A stretch of 42,147 nucleotides of DNA from Lachnospiraceae bacterium (lineage in GTDB: Bacteria; Bacillota; Clostridia; Lachnospirales; Lachnospiraceae): contig JAAWOG010000028.1 in assembly GCA_022799355.1 (NCBI GenBank), positions 1-42,147 of the forward strand, read 5' to 3'. Below, piece after piece: positions 7,678 through 15,648 of the stretch. A program made the position numbers and the translations under genes. A model generated the notes under the pieces. The model made no database searches, was not told where the DNA came from, and saw nothing but the letters and a program-made list of their open reading frames with translations. Position 1 is the first letter of the stretch. Each line of letters starts with the position of its first letter.

Positions 7678-9135
7678 CTAGTAATAATACGTTCTTATAA
7701 AAGAACAGTTTCCGCTGTCATCTTCAAACTCCGTCACCGCCTGAAATCCGCTGACGCAGCCATCCATACGAAAATTTTCATTGAATGCCGTCTTTCTGAT
7801 ATCCATCTCCATGACATCCATCATGGAAAACAGCAATTCGTTTTCTTTTTTTGTCATAAGAAACATGGACAGATACTGCCCGTAATCGAGTCCTTTAGAT
7901 GTGTTTTTATTTATGGCGCCGCCCGAAAAATTCAAAATACTGCTTAACCCTGTCTGCCAATCCGATGCGGACTTCAATATCGGAACCTTTCCACCCGCCA
8001 GCAAAAGCTTTACATCCTGAATGCTTTCAATATATGCCCAGGCAAAGAGGATGGAAGTTTCCAGCATTGGCTGTAAATACGGCGCTATTGCCACCGCGGC
8101 AACCGAAGCTGCCATCGCTGATATCTCCGCCCGTTTTGCCGTATCGCCATATAAATATGCCGCATTGGCAGCCTCCCGGAACAACAGAAGTTTGTTCACC
8201 ACCGCCTTCAGATTTTCCACATCCGAAGATTTCCCTGCAAGCAGATATTCCACCTGGTAATCCAGTGCCGCATTCTCCTTCTCCATTCCGTAATAACCAT
8301 ATTTCTGAAAAATATAAGCCTGCAGAAGGATATCCTCCTTCAGATCCGTCAAAGCATTTCTCCCCTCCTCTCTCTCCGTCAGAATACCGTTCCCCTGTAA
8401 AATATCATTTCTGCCGGAGAGATACTGATCCGGAGATATCCCGCTGCCCGAAATCCCTGAAGTATCCTCTACCACCAGATTCAGGATTCCCTTATGTCGG
8501 AGTTCATTTACGGAAGAGGCCGGATTTACGATCGGTACCTCTTCCTCCACTTCATATGTGGTTGTTTCTCCCGTTTTCAAATTATATCTTTTTCTGGTCT
8601 CTTTTTTTACCGGCGGCGGTTCTTTTGCCAGTCTCTCCTCATTATTATCGCGCATCCTGATCAGTTCCTTTTCACTGACCTGGTCCTTTTCGGCAAAATC
8701 ATATGCTGAAAAAAGTTCTTCCAACGCCTCTATTCCAAAATAATTTTCTTCATATTCTGCTATCTGCCTTTTCAGAACCTGCCCTCCATGATCCGCAGCA
8801 ACTTCTGCCTCCCGGATTTCAATTGCTGTCAGGCGCCCTTCCATCAACCCGGTGTCCTGCAGATTTTTATTTGCATAGTCTTTCACATGCTCACCCAAAG
8901 CTTCTATCTCCGGAAAACCGCTTCCATAAGATGTATCTATGAAAAACAGATCATACTGCCGAAAAAGTTCCTGGTGATATTCTGCCAGCGCCGACCACCC
9001 CGCCGTATTCAGTGCAAGTTCTTCCTCCATGCGAATCGTATTTTTCTTTACTCCCATAAGGAGTACCATAACGACCGACAGCATAACCGTAAGGGAAAGT
9101 GCCAGATAAATTGTAAGATATGCTTTACATTTCAT
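7678..9135 (-). CDS. DUF5702-like Tad-locus membrane protein
   Basis: A 485-residue protein with an N-terminal hydrophobic helix (YLTIYLALSLTVMLSVVMV) followed by a large extracytoplasmic region with helical, acidic stretches and a second hydrophobic segment around residues 345-380. It matches, from memory, the DUF5702 family found in clostridial Tad loci; its biochemical role is unknown and it may be a minor pilus or envelope-spanning component. The ATG at 9135 lies one base after the pilin stop (TAGTATG), suggesting coupled translation without its own strong ribosome site; an in-frame start at 9180 would overlap the pilin gene. Confidence 0.7.
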   Translation of the reverse strand: MKCKAYLTIYLALSLTVMLSVVMVLLMGVKKNTIRMEEELALNTAGWSALAEYHQELFRQYDLFFIDTSYGSGFPEIEALGEHVKDYANKNLQDTGLMEGRLTAIEIREAEVAADHGGQVLKRQIAEYEENYFGIEALEELFSAYDFAEKDQVSEKELIRMRDNNEERLAKEPPPVKKETRKRYNLKTGETTTYEVEEEVPIVNPASSVNELRHKGILNLVVEDTSGISGSGISPDQYLSGRNDILQGNGILTEREEGRNALTDLKEDILLQAYIFQKYGYYGMEKENAALDYQVEYLLAGKSSDVENLKAVVNKLLLFREAANAAYLYGDTAKRAEISAMAASVAAVAIAPYLQPMLETSILFAWAYIESIQDVKLLLAGGKVPILKSASDWQTGLSSILNFSGGAINKNTSKGLDYGQYLSMFLMTKKENELLFSMMDVMEMDIRKTAFNENFRMDGCVSGFQAVTEFEDDSGNCSFIRTYYY

Positions 9136-9136
9136 A

Positions 9137-9307
9137 CTAAATGCTGCTGCTCTGTGAGGCGATTTTTTCAAAGATATCATTCACTATCTGAGTCAGTTGT
9201 GTTTTAAATATAATGACCAGGCCAATCAACACTACAATGATCAATATAACCTCCACTGTTCCCATTCCATCTTCTTCTCTTAAAAAGTCTTTCATCGTTT
9301 TTTTCAT
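9137..9307 (-). CDS. Flp1-family type IVb pilin (major pilin candidate)
   Basis: A 56-residue prepilin. A charged leader ends in EEDG; cleavage there leaves MGTVEV with the conserved glutamate at +5, followed by a continuous hydrophobic helix (ILIIVVLIGLVIIF). Length and motif are those of Flp1-like pilins of Firmicutes, the structural subunit of the Tad fibre. The ATG at 9307 has a perfect AGGAGG 8 bases upstream, one of the best ribosome sites in the operon, as expected for an abundant subunit. A longer reading to 9331 lacks such a site. Confidence 0.88.
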   Translation of the reverse strand: MKKTMKDFLREEDGMGTVEVILIIVVLIGLVIIFKTQLTQIVNDIFEKIASQSSSI

Positions 9308-9333
9308 CCTTTTTTCCTCCTGTTTTTTCATTT

Positions 9334-10743
9334 TTAAAAAGTCATAAATGCCGGCAGCAAAATCATTAACATAACAACACAGAGCATCATCATCATTGGC
9401 AGCAGCAGTTTTGTTCCCGCCTCTTCTCCTGCCTTTCTTGCGGCATTTTTTCTCTCTTCAAATGCCATCTGGCTTTCCTCTTTAAAAAGTGCCCCCAATC
9501 TGGTGCTCCCTTTTCTCAGATTCTGAATAAGAAGTGTGGAAAATTTACCGTATATCTGTATACCGCACCTCTTTCCAAAGCGTTCATATGCTGATATTTC
9601 CGAAATCCCGCTTTTCATTTCCTGACAGGTTATCTTCATTTCTTCATAGACGGGATTTTTTACGGCATTTGCATCTCTTTTTTCATAATCTGCACATATT
9701 TTCTCCCATGCCGTCCTGATTGTCATACCGGCCCCCAAATAAATGGATAACTTGCTGACCACTTCGGGATACCCGAGATACATCTGTCTCTCCCGTTCTT
9801 TTACCTCCTTTTTCAGATCTTCATCTTTCAGGAAGTATGCCGTCCCGGCGCCGCAGACCGTAAAAAACAATATGATCAGCAAATTCTCATTTCCGCCGCT
9901 GCTCCAGACCAGTTTTTTTCCCTCCAGTTCTGCCGGAAGTAGCAGAACTTCGCTTTCTCTGCTATGCCTTTCCACTTCATTTACGGCACGCAGCAGCTTT
10001 TCCTTCTCTTCCTCTTCCTTTGTGAGCGTCCGCGGGTATATATGTATATAGATCAGATATTCCGCCCTGAAATCATGATACGTAAAAATCCCACGCAGCC
10101 CCACCTGCTCGCCTTCCTCAGAAACAGGGGCTTTCTGCAATTTCCCTTCCGCATCGATAAGCCTGTAATTCTGACTCTCCCATTCAATCCGAAACGGATA
10201 CCCCGGAAGTTCTTTTACCAGCACCAGGTCCGTTTCCACACGTTCCAGTCCCTCATTTTCACCCAAAATGGCTCCTTCCAACTTATCTAACGCCTCTTCA
10301 TACAGCTTTTCAATCTGTTTTCTTTCATAGATCCGTTCTCCGATCTGCAAAATCAACTCATGCTGCATGTTCTCGCCTACGGTAACTTTCACCGGAACTT
10401 CCCGCATATTTCCCTGAAAACCCTGCCTGCAAATTTTATTTTCTTTTACGACCGGTTGTAATATCTCTGCCAAAAGCATTCCGCCGGTAAGGATTACGCC
10501 GATCAGGCACAGCAGCAGAGAAAATCTGATTTTCTGTATATAATATTCTCTGATCTTTTCTTTTCCGGAAAACGGATACAACCTTTCCAGATTCCCTTTT
10601 ACCTGAGCTGAAAGCCATTTTTGCTTCGCATCTTTTTTCGCAAACCGGTTAAATAACATTTCTGCCGCTTTGTATAAAAAATCTTTTTTCATATGTTTAC
10701 CATTCTTTTTGTATGTTATCGCATCGGCTATACAGAGAATCAC
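9334..10743 (-). CDS. tadC: TadC-like type II secretion system F protein
   Basis: A 469-residue inner-membrane platform protein. A hydrophobic segment near residue 75 (LLLCLIGVILTGGMLL) and one near 290 frame a large soluble region; the C-terminal part (about 325-469) is a T2SSF domain with VVSKLSIYLGAGMTIRTAW and LLIQNLRKGS, closing with a strongly hydrophobic segment. The assigned start is GTG at 10743, 3 bases after the preceding stop, with AAAGG about 8 bases upstream; the ATG at 10692 (452 residues) is the alternative. Works with TadB to anchor the assembly ATPase. The roughly 200-residue insert between membrane segments is larger than in classical TadC. Confidence 0.82.
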   Translation of the reverse strand: MILCIADAITYKKNGKHMKKDFLYKAAEMLFNRFAKKDAKQKWLSAQVKGNLERLYPFSGKEKIREYYIQKIRFSLLLCLIGVILTGGMLLAEILQPVVKENKICRQGFQGNMREVPVKVTVGENMQHELILQIGERIYERKQIEKLYEEALDKLEGAILGENEGLERVETDLVLVKELPGYPFRIEWESQNYRLIDAEGKLQKAPVSEEGEQVGLRGIFTYHDFRAEYLIYIHIYPRTLTKEEEEKEKLLRAVNEVERHSRESEVLLLPAELEGKKLVWSSGGNENLLIILFFTVCGAGTAYFLKDEDLKKEVKERERQMYLGYPEVVSKLSIYLGAGMTIRTAWEKICADYEKRDANAVKNPVYEEMKITCQEMKSGISEISAYERFGKRCGIQIYGKFSTLLIQNLRKGSTRLGALFKEESQMAFEERKNAARKAGEEAGTKLLLPMMMMLCVVMLMILLPAFMTF

Positions 10744-10746
10744 CCT

Positions 10747-11529
10747 CTAAACCTTTATTTCTATTATCCTTTTTCCCGACACATAAGCCGCGATATAGAC
10801 AGCCAAACATATTGTCATGATCACTCTTCCGGCGGATGTTGTATATAAAACATCGAAATAGCCGCCGGACGCTATACTTACATAGAGTATGATCGCAAAA
10901 GGAATAACCGACATAATATTATGTTCCAGCCTTTTTGCAGATAATAATACCTGTATCTCTTTCTCTACCTCTATCTTTTCTCCGATTAATGCCGCCGTCT
11001 CATAAATAATTTCCGTCATATTGCCGCTGCTTTGTTTCGTTATGGCAAAAATATCAGCAAATTCCTGAATTTCTTCCAGCTTTGCCCTCCCGGCAAAATG
11101 CCCCATCAATGTCTCGATACTGATCCGGTTAGCCAACCCCTGCACGATTTTATATAATTCCTGGTAAATCGGCGCCTCTTCCCCGTGCAGTACTTTCATT
11201 TCCTGTAATGTTTCCCGAAATGCGTTTTCAACGGCATAGCCTGCCCTCAGATTCGCGGCAACTGACAGGATCGCATCCTTAAACTCACTTCGCAGCCTTT
11301 CTCTTTTTCTTTTTCGCTCCTGTCTCTCCAGCATAGTGAGATACATCAGCCCCGCCGGCAGCATAACAGGAATCGCTTTATATGTTCTATAGAAAAACAT
11401 TCCCAGAAATATGGTTATCCCGATTGCCCAGATACTCCTTACGACTTTTTGCATACCGGTTAAACAACTTTCTTTTCCGTAGATTCTGCTATACCAGTGA
11501 AAGACCTGCCGCCTGCATTTTTGCCACAT
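10747..11529 (-). CDS. tadB: TadB-like type II secretion system F protein
   Basis: A 260-residue platform protein with hydrophobic pairs near the N-terminus (about 30-70) and C-terminus (about 210-260) and a T2SSF domain between, including SVAANLRAGYAVENAFRE and TKQSSGNMTEII. It forms the membrane base for CpaF-driven pilus assembly together with TadC. The ATG at 11529 lies inside the end of cpaF (about 41 bases overlap) with AAGGGG 9 bases upstream, so it is translationally coupled to the ATPase; a longer reading to 11580 overlaps more and lacks a site. Confidence 0.86.
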   Translation of the reverse strand: MWQKCRRQVFHWYSRIYGKESCLTGMQKVVRSIWAIGITIFLGMFFYRTYKAIPVMLPAGLMYLTMLERQERKRKRERLRSEFKDAILSVAANLRAGYAVENAFRETLQEMKVLHGEEAPIYQELYKIVQGLANRISIETLMGHFAGRAKLEEIQEFADIFAITKQSSGNMTEIIYETAALIGEKIEVEKEIQVLLSAKRLEHNIMSVIPFAIILYVSIASGGYFDVLYTTSAGRVIMTICLAVYIAAYVSGKRIIEIKV

Positions 11530-12712
11530 TTTCCAGTTCCCCTTCTCTTTCCAGCTCTCCGCTCTCATATCGATATGCAAAAAGCGGCTTTAACCTGATC
11601 TCCTGCCCTTCATAAGGACAAACCTCCGCAATCTCCAGCACTTTCCTGCTCTTATCCCGCAATCGTCCCAGATGAATCATAATATCGATTGCCGATGCAA
11701 TCTGCCCTCTGATCGCGGATATCGGGATGTCCATGCCCATCAATACCATAGTCTCCAATCTGCTGATCATATCCGCGGCACTGTTGGAATGGCCGGTGGA
11801 AAGGGAACCATCATGCCCGGTATTCATAGCCTGCAGCAAATCTATCGCTTCCGCCCCTCTGACCTCCCCCACAATGATACGGTCCGGTCTCATTCTGAGT
11901 GCGGTCCTGATCAGATCCCTTATGGTGATTGGCAGACACCCCTCCGCATTGGCATTTCTTGTCTCCAGCCGTACCAGATTTTCTACCGAAAACAACTGCA
12001 GTTCCGCACTGTCTTCGACCGTAATCACTCTCTCTTTTTCGGGAATAAAATTTGATAAAGCGTTTAGAAAAGTCGTTTTACCGGAGCCGGTTCCTCCGCT
12101 GATAAGAATGTTATACCCTGCCAGTACAAGTTTTTTCAGAAATGCGCCATGTGCCTCCCGCAGTGCACCGAGTTCAATCAATTTTTCCATATCCATCGGT
12201 TTTTCCGGAAATTTTCTGATCGTAACGATCGGTCCGTTCAATGCAATCGGCTTTAATACCACATTGACACGGGAACCATTCTCAAGCCTGGCGTCCACAA
12301 TAGGCGACATTTCATTTACAACCCGATTACAGCCCGCCACCATCTGCTGGATAATGTTGTTCAATTTCTCCTCCGAGTCAAAGCCATTTTCCCAGCGAAA
12401 AAGCTTCCCATCCTGTTCCATAAAAATATGATCCCTGCCGTTGATCATGATCTCCGTTATTTTCGGATTCTCGATCAGTTCCTGCAAAATATCAAGCTGG
12501 CGCATCGACTGGAATATCTCTTTTCTCATCTGCTTCCGTTCTTCCAGCCATAAACCCTTTTTCAGCGCAGTCTCATGTATCTTTTCATCGATAAGCCCAA
12601 ATAATTCCTCTTCTTCGAGTTCCTTTGTAAAATCAAGTTCTCTGAAAAGTTCCTGCTGTATTTCTTTTTTGATATCCTGATAATACTCTTTTCTCTTTTT
12701 CCTGTTTTCCAT
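11489..12712 (-). CDS. cpaF: CpaF/TadA-type pilus assembly ATPase
   Basis: A 407-residue secretion ATPase (VirB11/GspE superfamily) powering Flp pilus assembly at the cytoplasmic face. Walker A is GGTGSGKTTF with Lys212, the Asp box is TVEDSAELQL near 231-240, Walker B is RPDRIIVGEVRG near 275-286, and the His box is TGHDGSLSTGHSN near 298-310. The N-terminal ~160 residues match CpaF's helical and CTD#-like region (ENPKITEIMINGRDHIF). GGGAG lies 5 bases before the start. It follows tadZ by 12 bases. Confidence 0.95.
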   Translation of the reverse strand: MENRKKRKEYYQDIKKEIQQELFRELDFTKELEEEELFGLIDEKIHETALKKGLWLEERKQMRKEIFQSMRQLDILQELIENPKITEIMINGRDHIFMEQDGKLFRWENGFDSEEKLNNIIQQMVAGCNRVVNEMSPIVDARLENGSRVNVVLKPIALNGPIVTIRKFPEKPMDMEKLIELGALREAHGAFLKKLVLAGYNILISGGTGSGKTTFLNALSNFIPEKERVITVEDSAELQLFSVENLVRLETRNANAEGCLPITIRDLIRTALRMRPDRIIVGEVRGAEAIDLLQAMNTGHDGSLSTGHSNSAADMISRLETMVLMGMDIPISAIRGQIASAIDIMIHLGRLRDKSRKVLEIAEVCPYEGQEIRLKPLFAYRYESGELEREGELENVAKMQAAGLSLV

Positions 12713-12724
12713 ACCATCTCCCGC

Positions 12725-13726
12725 TTATAGCAGCCCATCTTCCGTCAACTGTTTTTCCACATAATCTGCCAGTTCACTGTGACTTAAGTTCTCCAGCTGA
12801 AAGGACAGATTTTTAAAAACCGGCAGCCTGCACTTCTCCGTCTTTTCAAGAATCTTTCGGTGTTCTTCCTGCTCCAGCAATAACTCATACTGTGCCAGCT
12901 TCGCTTTTGCCATACGGTCATCTCTGATCAGCGTATAGATTTTGTCACAGTCTTCCAGCAGAGAATACACACCCCTTACCTGTTCCGTCAGATCAAGAAG
13001 AATCGTTTCATATCCCCCTGATTTCGCAATCCTGGTGAGAATCGGTATCCACTCCTCCTCTTTCAGATCCTGAAAGTCTTCAAAAGAAGCGGCAGGCGGA
13101 ATAAAATACAAATCTCCCATCTTCTGTACAATACTTTCCAGCCTGTAAGAAAATTTATCTCCCGCATTGTCATAATAATAGAGTACATCTGTCAGGTTTC
13201 CTCCAAAACGTTTCCCAAGCAGCATCTCAAAACCGGAAAAACATTCAAAATTGATATACAATACTTTTTTCTTTCTGGCCAGCAGCTGTCCCGCCGTTAA
13301 TGTAAATGTTGTCTGCATACAACAATGCAGTGGAGAATATATACCTATCATCTGAAACTTCTCTTTTCTGCTCCCCCTTAAAGGAACAACCTTTTCCCCT
13401 TCCCCGTAGGCTCTCATAATTTCCCGGTACAGTGCCCCTGCCGGCTGGAACTTATTGACCACGGCCACATTTTCCGGCAGCGTCCCTGTTCCCTCCTGTA
13501 AAACCAAAATCCGGTCAATCGCTTTTTTCTGCAGTTCTTCCCTGTAGTCCGGCTCCGAAATAATAAGAAGCGCGATCTCATGTTCACCGCAAAATTCCTG
13601 CAGGCTGTCATTTTTTGTAAACCCGTAGATTTCAAAAGGCAGCTCCTTCTTTTCCTGAAACAGCGCAATCAACTGGTTCGTATAACCGGGATGCCTGTCA
13701 CATATCGCCAAAATTGGTTTTCCCAT
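12725..13726 (-). CDS. TadZ/CpaE-like ParA-family protein with degenerate P-loop
   Basis: A 333-residue protein. Residues 1-105 look like an atypical receiver domain, and from about 125 there is a MinD/ParA-type ATPase fold. The deviant P-loop position reads YSPLHCCMQTTFTL (130-143): the lysines of KGGxGKT are absent, although the following helix and KKVLYINFE strand are in place. TadZ proteins, which localise the pilus machine to a pole, are known for atypical Walker A motifs. The gene lies directly upstream of cpaF, the usual position. It may bind but not hydrolyse nucleotide (inference). Confidence 0.82.
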   Translation of the reverse strand: MGKPILAICDRHPGYTNQLIALFQEKKELPFEIYGFTKNDSLQEFCGEHEIALLIISEPDYREELQKKAIDRILVLQEGTGTLPENVAVVNKFQPAGALYREIMRAYGEGEKVVPLRGSRKEKFQMIGIYSPLHCCMQTTFTLTAGQLLARKKKVLYINFECFSGFEMLLGKRFGGNLTDVLYYYDNAGDKFSYRLESIVQKMGDLYFIPPAASFEDFQDLKEEEWIPILTRIAKSGGYETILLDLTEQVRGVYSLLEDCDKIYTLIRDDRMAKAKLAQYELLLEQEEHRKILEKTEKCRLPVFKNLSFQLENLSHSELADYVEKQLTEDGLL

Positions 13727-13765
13727 TTCCTCATCCTCTCCTTACGCCGGCCAAACCGGCATAAC

Positions 13766-14203
13766 TTATTTTATCAGTGTTTCAATCAGGCAGATAAATA
13801 CTGCCATCAAAAATGCCGGTGCAAAATGTATGGTCTTTATTCTTTTCTTTTTTCTCATTATTCCACGTACTAATTCCAGAACTAATATTTCTGCCGCCGC
13901 CGCAAAAAATGTACCTACTACTACAAATAATGCCTGTTTTGCCGGCAGAAACACGCCAGCCATCAGAAGGAGCTTACAGTCTCCGGCTCCCAGACCGCCC
14001 ATCCTGTAGAAAGGGCATAAGCAGATAAAAAGAAGAATCACTTCCGGTACCATCATCAGAATATGAAGCGGTGCCCTCTCCGAAATACTCACTGCGATCC
14101 GAAGCACCACACCCAAACCGGCACCAAAAATCATTAATTGATTTGGAATAATATCCTTTCGCATATCATACCACGCCGCCGCACCGGCAAGCAGGGCAAG
14201 CAT
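13766..14203 (-). CDS. Prepilin peptidase, A24 family, first gene of the Tad operon
   Basis: A membrane aspartic peptidase of the TadV/CpaA group. Both catalytic aspartates are present: AAAWYDMRKDIIPN and GGLGAGDCKL. As annotated from the ATG at 14203 it has 145 residues and an unusually short first helix with only a weak ribosome site. The same frame stays open upstream without a start codon for about 12 codons of good hydrophobic sequence (AGVIF), and a strong AAGGAGG-ATG lies at 14243-14252 in another frame. One base fewer in either T4 run (14231-14234 or 14236-14239) would join them. The true start is therefore doubtful. Confidence 0.82.
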   Translation of the reverse strand: MLALLAGAAAWYDMRKDIIPNQLMIFGAGLGVVLRIAVSISERAPLHILMMVPEVILLFICLCPFYRMGGLGAGDCKLLLMAGVFLPAKQALFVVVGTFFAAAAEILVLELVRGIMRKKKRIKTIHFAPAFLMAVFICLIETLIK

Positions 14204-14350
14204 GAATATTACGCCTGCATTTTCTCCATTAAAACAAAATCATCGCCTCCTTTTCCATATATAAGTTTTAAAAAGTTTTCAATACTGTTGGGAAATAAGT
14301 CAAAAATAGAATATCAGATATATTTTTCAGAAATCTCCCGATATGGTCCT

Positions 14351-14368
14351 TAAGTCCGAACGGACTTA
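14351..14368. promoter_or_regulatory. Palindrome, possible operator in the Tad promoter
   Basis: TAAGTCCG and CGGACTTA flank two bases, a perfect 18-bp palindrome centred about 15 bases downstream of the predicted Tad transcription start. The half-site AAGTCCG recurs overlapping the -35 region (14399-14405). This spacing suits a repressor or a two-site regulator. Confidence 0.5.
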
Positions 14369-14381
14369 TGAAGTAACTCCG

Positions 14382-14410
14382 ATTATAGGTGCTTTTTACG
14401 GACTTGTCCA
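14382..14410 (-). promoter_or_regulatory. Promoter of the Tad pilus operon
   Basis: On the minus strand TGGACA (14405-14410), 17 bases, then TATAAT (14382-14387). The start would be near 14375, giving a leader of 130-170 bases before the first gene. A symmetrical A/T tract (TTTTCACAAAAAA and complement, 14417-14444) lies immediately upstream of -35 and may act as an UP-type element or end the bofA transcript. Confidence 0.7.
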
Positions 14411-14446
14411 GCCTTTTTTTCACAAAAAATTTTTTTTGTGAAAACT

Positions 14447-14722
14447 CTATATCATGCTCAGTATCTGAACGCAAAACAACAGTAAGAAGCCCGGAATACC
14501 AAGGAATCCGCATGTCAAAACCGTAAGCGGATTCAGCGCAATAATAGAAACGATATTTTGTGCCAAAAAAAACTGATTCATCCCATAAATTAAAATCCCG
14601 CCCAAAATACTTTGTATCATAAAGCGAAATACCATATTAGCCTTACTTTTCAGTACTACGACCAGTATCACAAATGATGTTACCAGTCCGATCATCCATT
14701 CTGCCTGATCCACACCTCTCAC
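14447..14722 (-). CDS. BofA-family protein (pro-sigma-K processing inhibitor-like)
   Basis: A 91-residue protein made almost entirely of three hydrophobic segments, ending in ALNPLTVLTCGFLGIPGFLLL, the conserved BofA tail motif. In Bacillus BofA holds the SpoIVFB protease inactive in the mother cell during sporulation. The divergent neighbour is yaaL-like, matching the bofA-yaaL neighbourhood of Bacillus. A sporulating ancestry is implied, though BofA homologues also occur in species lacking sigma-K control. A good CTCACCTCCC-type ribosome site is present on the opposite strand just before the start. Confidence 0.75.
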   Translation of the reverse strand: MRGVDQAEWMIGLVTSFVILVVVLKSKANMVFRFMIQSILGGILIYGMNQFFLAQNIVSIIALNPLTVLTCGFLGIPGFLLLFCVQILSMI

Positions 14723-14854
14723 CTCCCTTCTTAAATATATGCCACAGCTTTTCCATTATGAATTATAAATATATTTTGTGTTTTTCCACAATATGGAATA
14801 AATCCATAATTCGGCGTCTATACTTATAGTAGATTACTTTATGGAGGTAGCTGT

Positions 14855-15145
14855 ATGAAATCTTTTTTCAGTCACACTACATATGCGACTGATAAACCGG
14901 AACTGCCGGCAAAGGACAAGGATGAAAAGCGTTTGATGGATGATCTGAAATTAACCCGGACCGAACTGGAAATTGCCTATTCCGGTTTTGACAATGTAAC
15001 GGATCCTGATCTGATCGACTGTTATATTTACAAAGTAAATGCGGTCCTCAAGCGCTATAAATTTCTGATGGAAAAAGCTGCTGAATTGAATATTATAAAG
15101 GCAGCGGATTTCACACCGCTGCCCAAAGAAGATTTTCAGGATTAA
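14855..15145 (+). CDS. YaaL-like (DUF2508) protein
   Basis: A 96-residue soluble, mostly helical protein. The segment DDLKLTRTELEIAYSGFDNVTDPDLIDCYIYKVNA is shared with DUF2508/YaaL proteins (only part quoted: LTRTELEIAYSGFDNV). Function unknown; in Bacillus it lies beside bofA, as here. GGAGG is 7 bases before the ATG. The gene converges on the fliS-like gene with 2 bases between stops; AGGCT/AGCCT near 15149-15162 may form a small shared hairpin. Confidence 0.75.
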   Translation: MKSFFSHTTYATDKPELPAKDKDEKRLMDDLKLTRTELEIAYSGFDNVTDPDLIDCYIYKVNAVLKRYKFLMEKAAELNIIKAADFTPLPKEDFQD

Positions 15146-15147
15146 AT

Positions 15148-15624
15148 TCAGGCTAAAAAGCCTCTGTTGCTGACCGGCTGCGCAATGCTTTCCACGAGAG
15201 AATGTTTCCCGTAAGTCAGTCCCGCATAGATCTGCTGTGCATTATCCATGACCGGTTCAAAAGAACCGGTCTTTTCCAGTTCCAGATAAGCATCCCGAAG
15301 CCTTTTTAAAATACTTTCCGGCTGCCTCAAAGGTTCCGCTGATGAAGTGACAATGGCTCTCGCCAATTCTTTGTGCATATATAAATACAGCGCATACAAA
15401 GCAGGGGCCGGATCATACCGCATTTGAAGAGAACCCACCAACTCCATCAGGCAGTCCTGCGCACGGTGGATCTCCCGTACAAATTTCTTCTCCTGTTTTT
15501 CCGCATCTGCCCTTTCCGCATCTGCCAGATATGTCAGCGTCATCTCATAGAGAATCGTGATCATCGAAACAGGATTCGCCTGCGCGATACGCCTCGTAAA
15601 TTCTTTTTTCAGTTCGTCTCTCAT
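15148..15624 (-). CDS. fliS: FliS-like flagellin chaperone
   Basis: A 158-residue helical protein. The N-terminus (QANPVSMITILYEMTLTYL) and the middle helix (LVGSLQMRYDPAPALYALYLYMHKELARA) follow the FliS four-helix pattern, with the chaperone's typical 'aP..L...LY' and 'L..lY.Ym...L..A' spacing. FliS binds the C-terminus of newly made flagellin and prevents premature assembly. It directly follows the flagellin gene (24 bases), supporting the call. The C-terminal extension beyond residue 125 is longer than in classical FliS. GAGAGG precedes the start. Confidence 0.75.
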   Translation of the reverse strand: MRDELKKEFTRRIAQANPVSMITILYEMTLTYLADAERADAEKQEKKFVREIHRAQDCLMELVGSLQMRYDPAPALYALYLYMHKELARAIVTSSAEPLRQPESILKRLRDAYLELEKTGSFEPVMDNAQQIYAGLTYGKHSLVESIAQPVSNRGFLA

Positions 15625-15648
15625 GGTCCTCTCCGTCCGCCTTTCATC

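Noticed and set aside
14411-14444. A/T symmetrical tract as a terminator of bofA
   Set aside because: Almost pure A/T stem with no U-run on either strand; better read as promoter-upstream sequence, though not excluded.
14268-14513. Minus-strand frame over the Tad promoter
   Set aside because: Overlaps the bofA-like end in another frame and covers promoter and palindrome; unlike any protein known to me.
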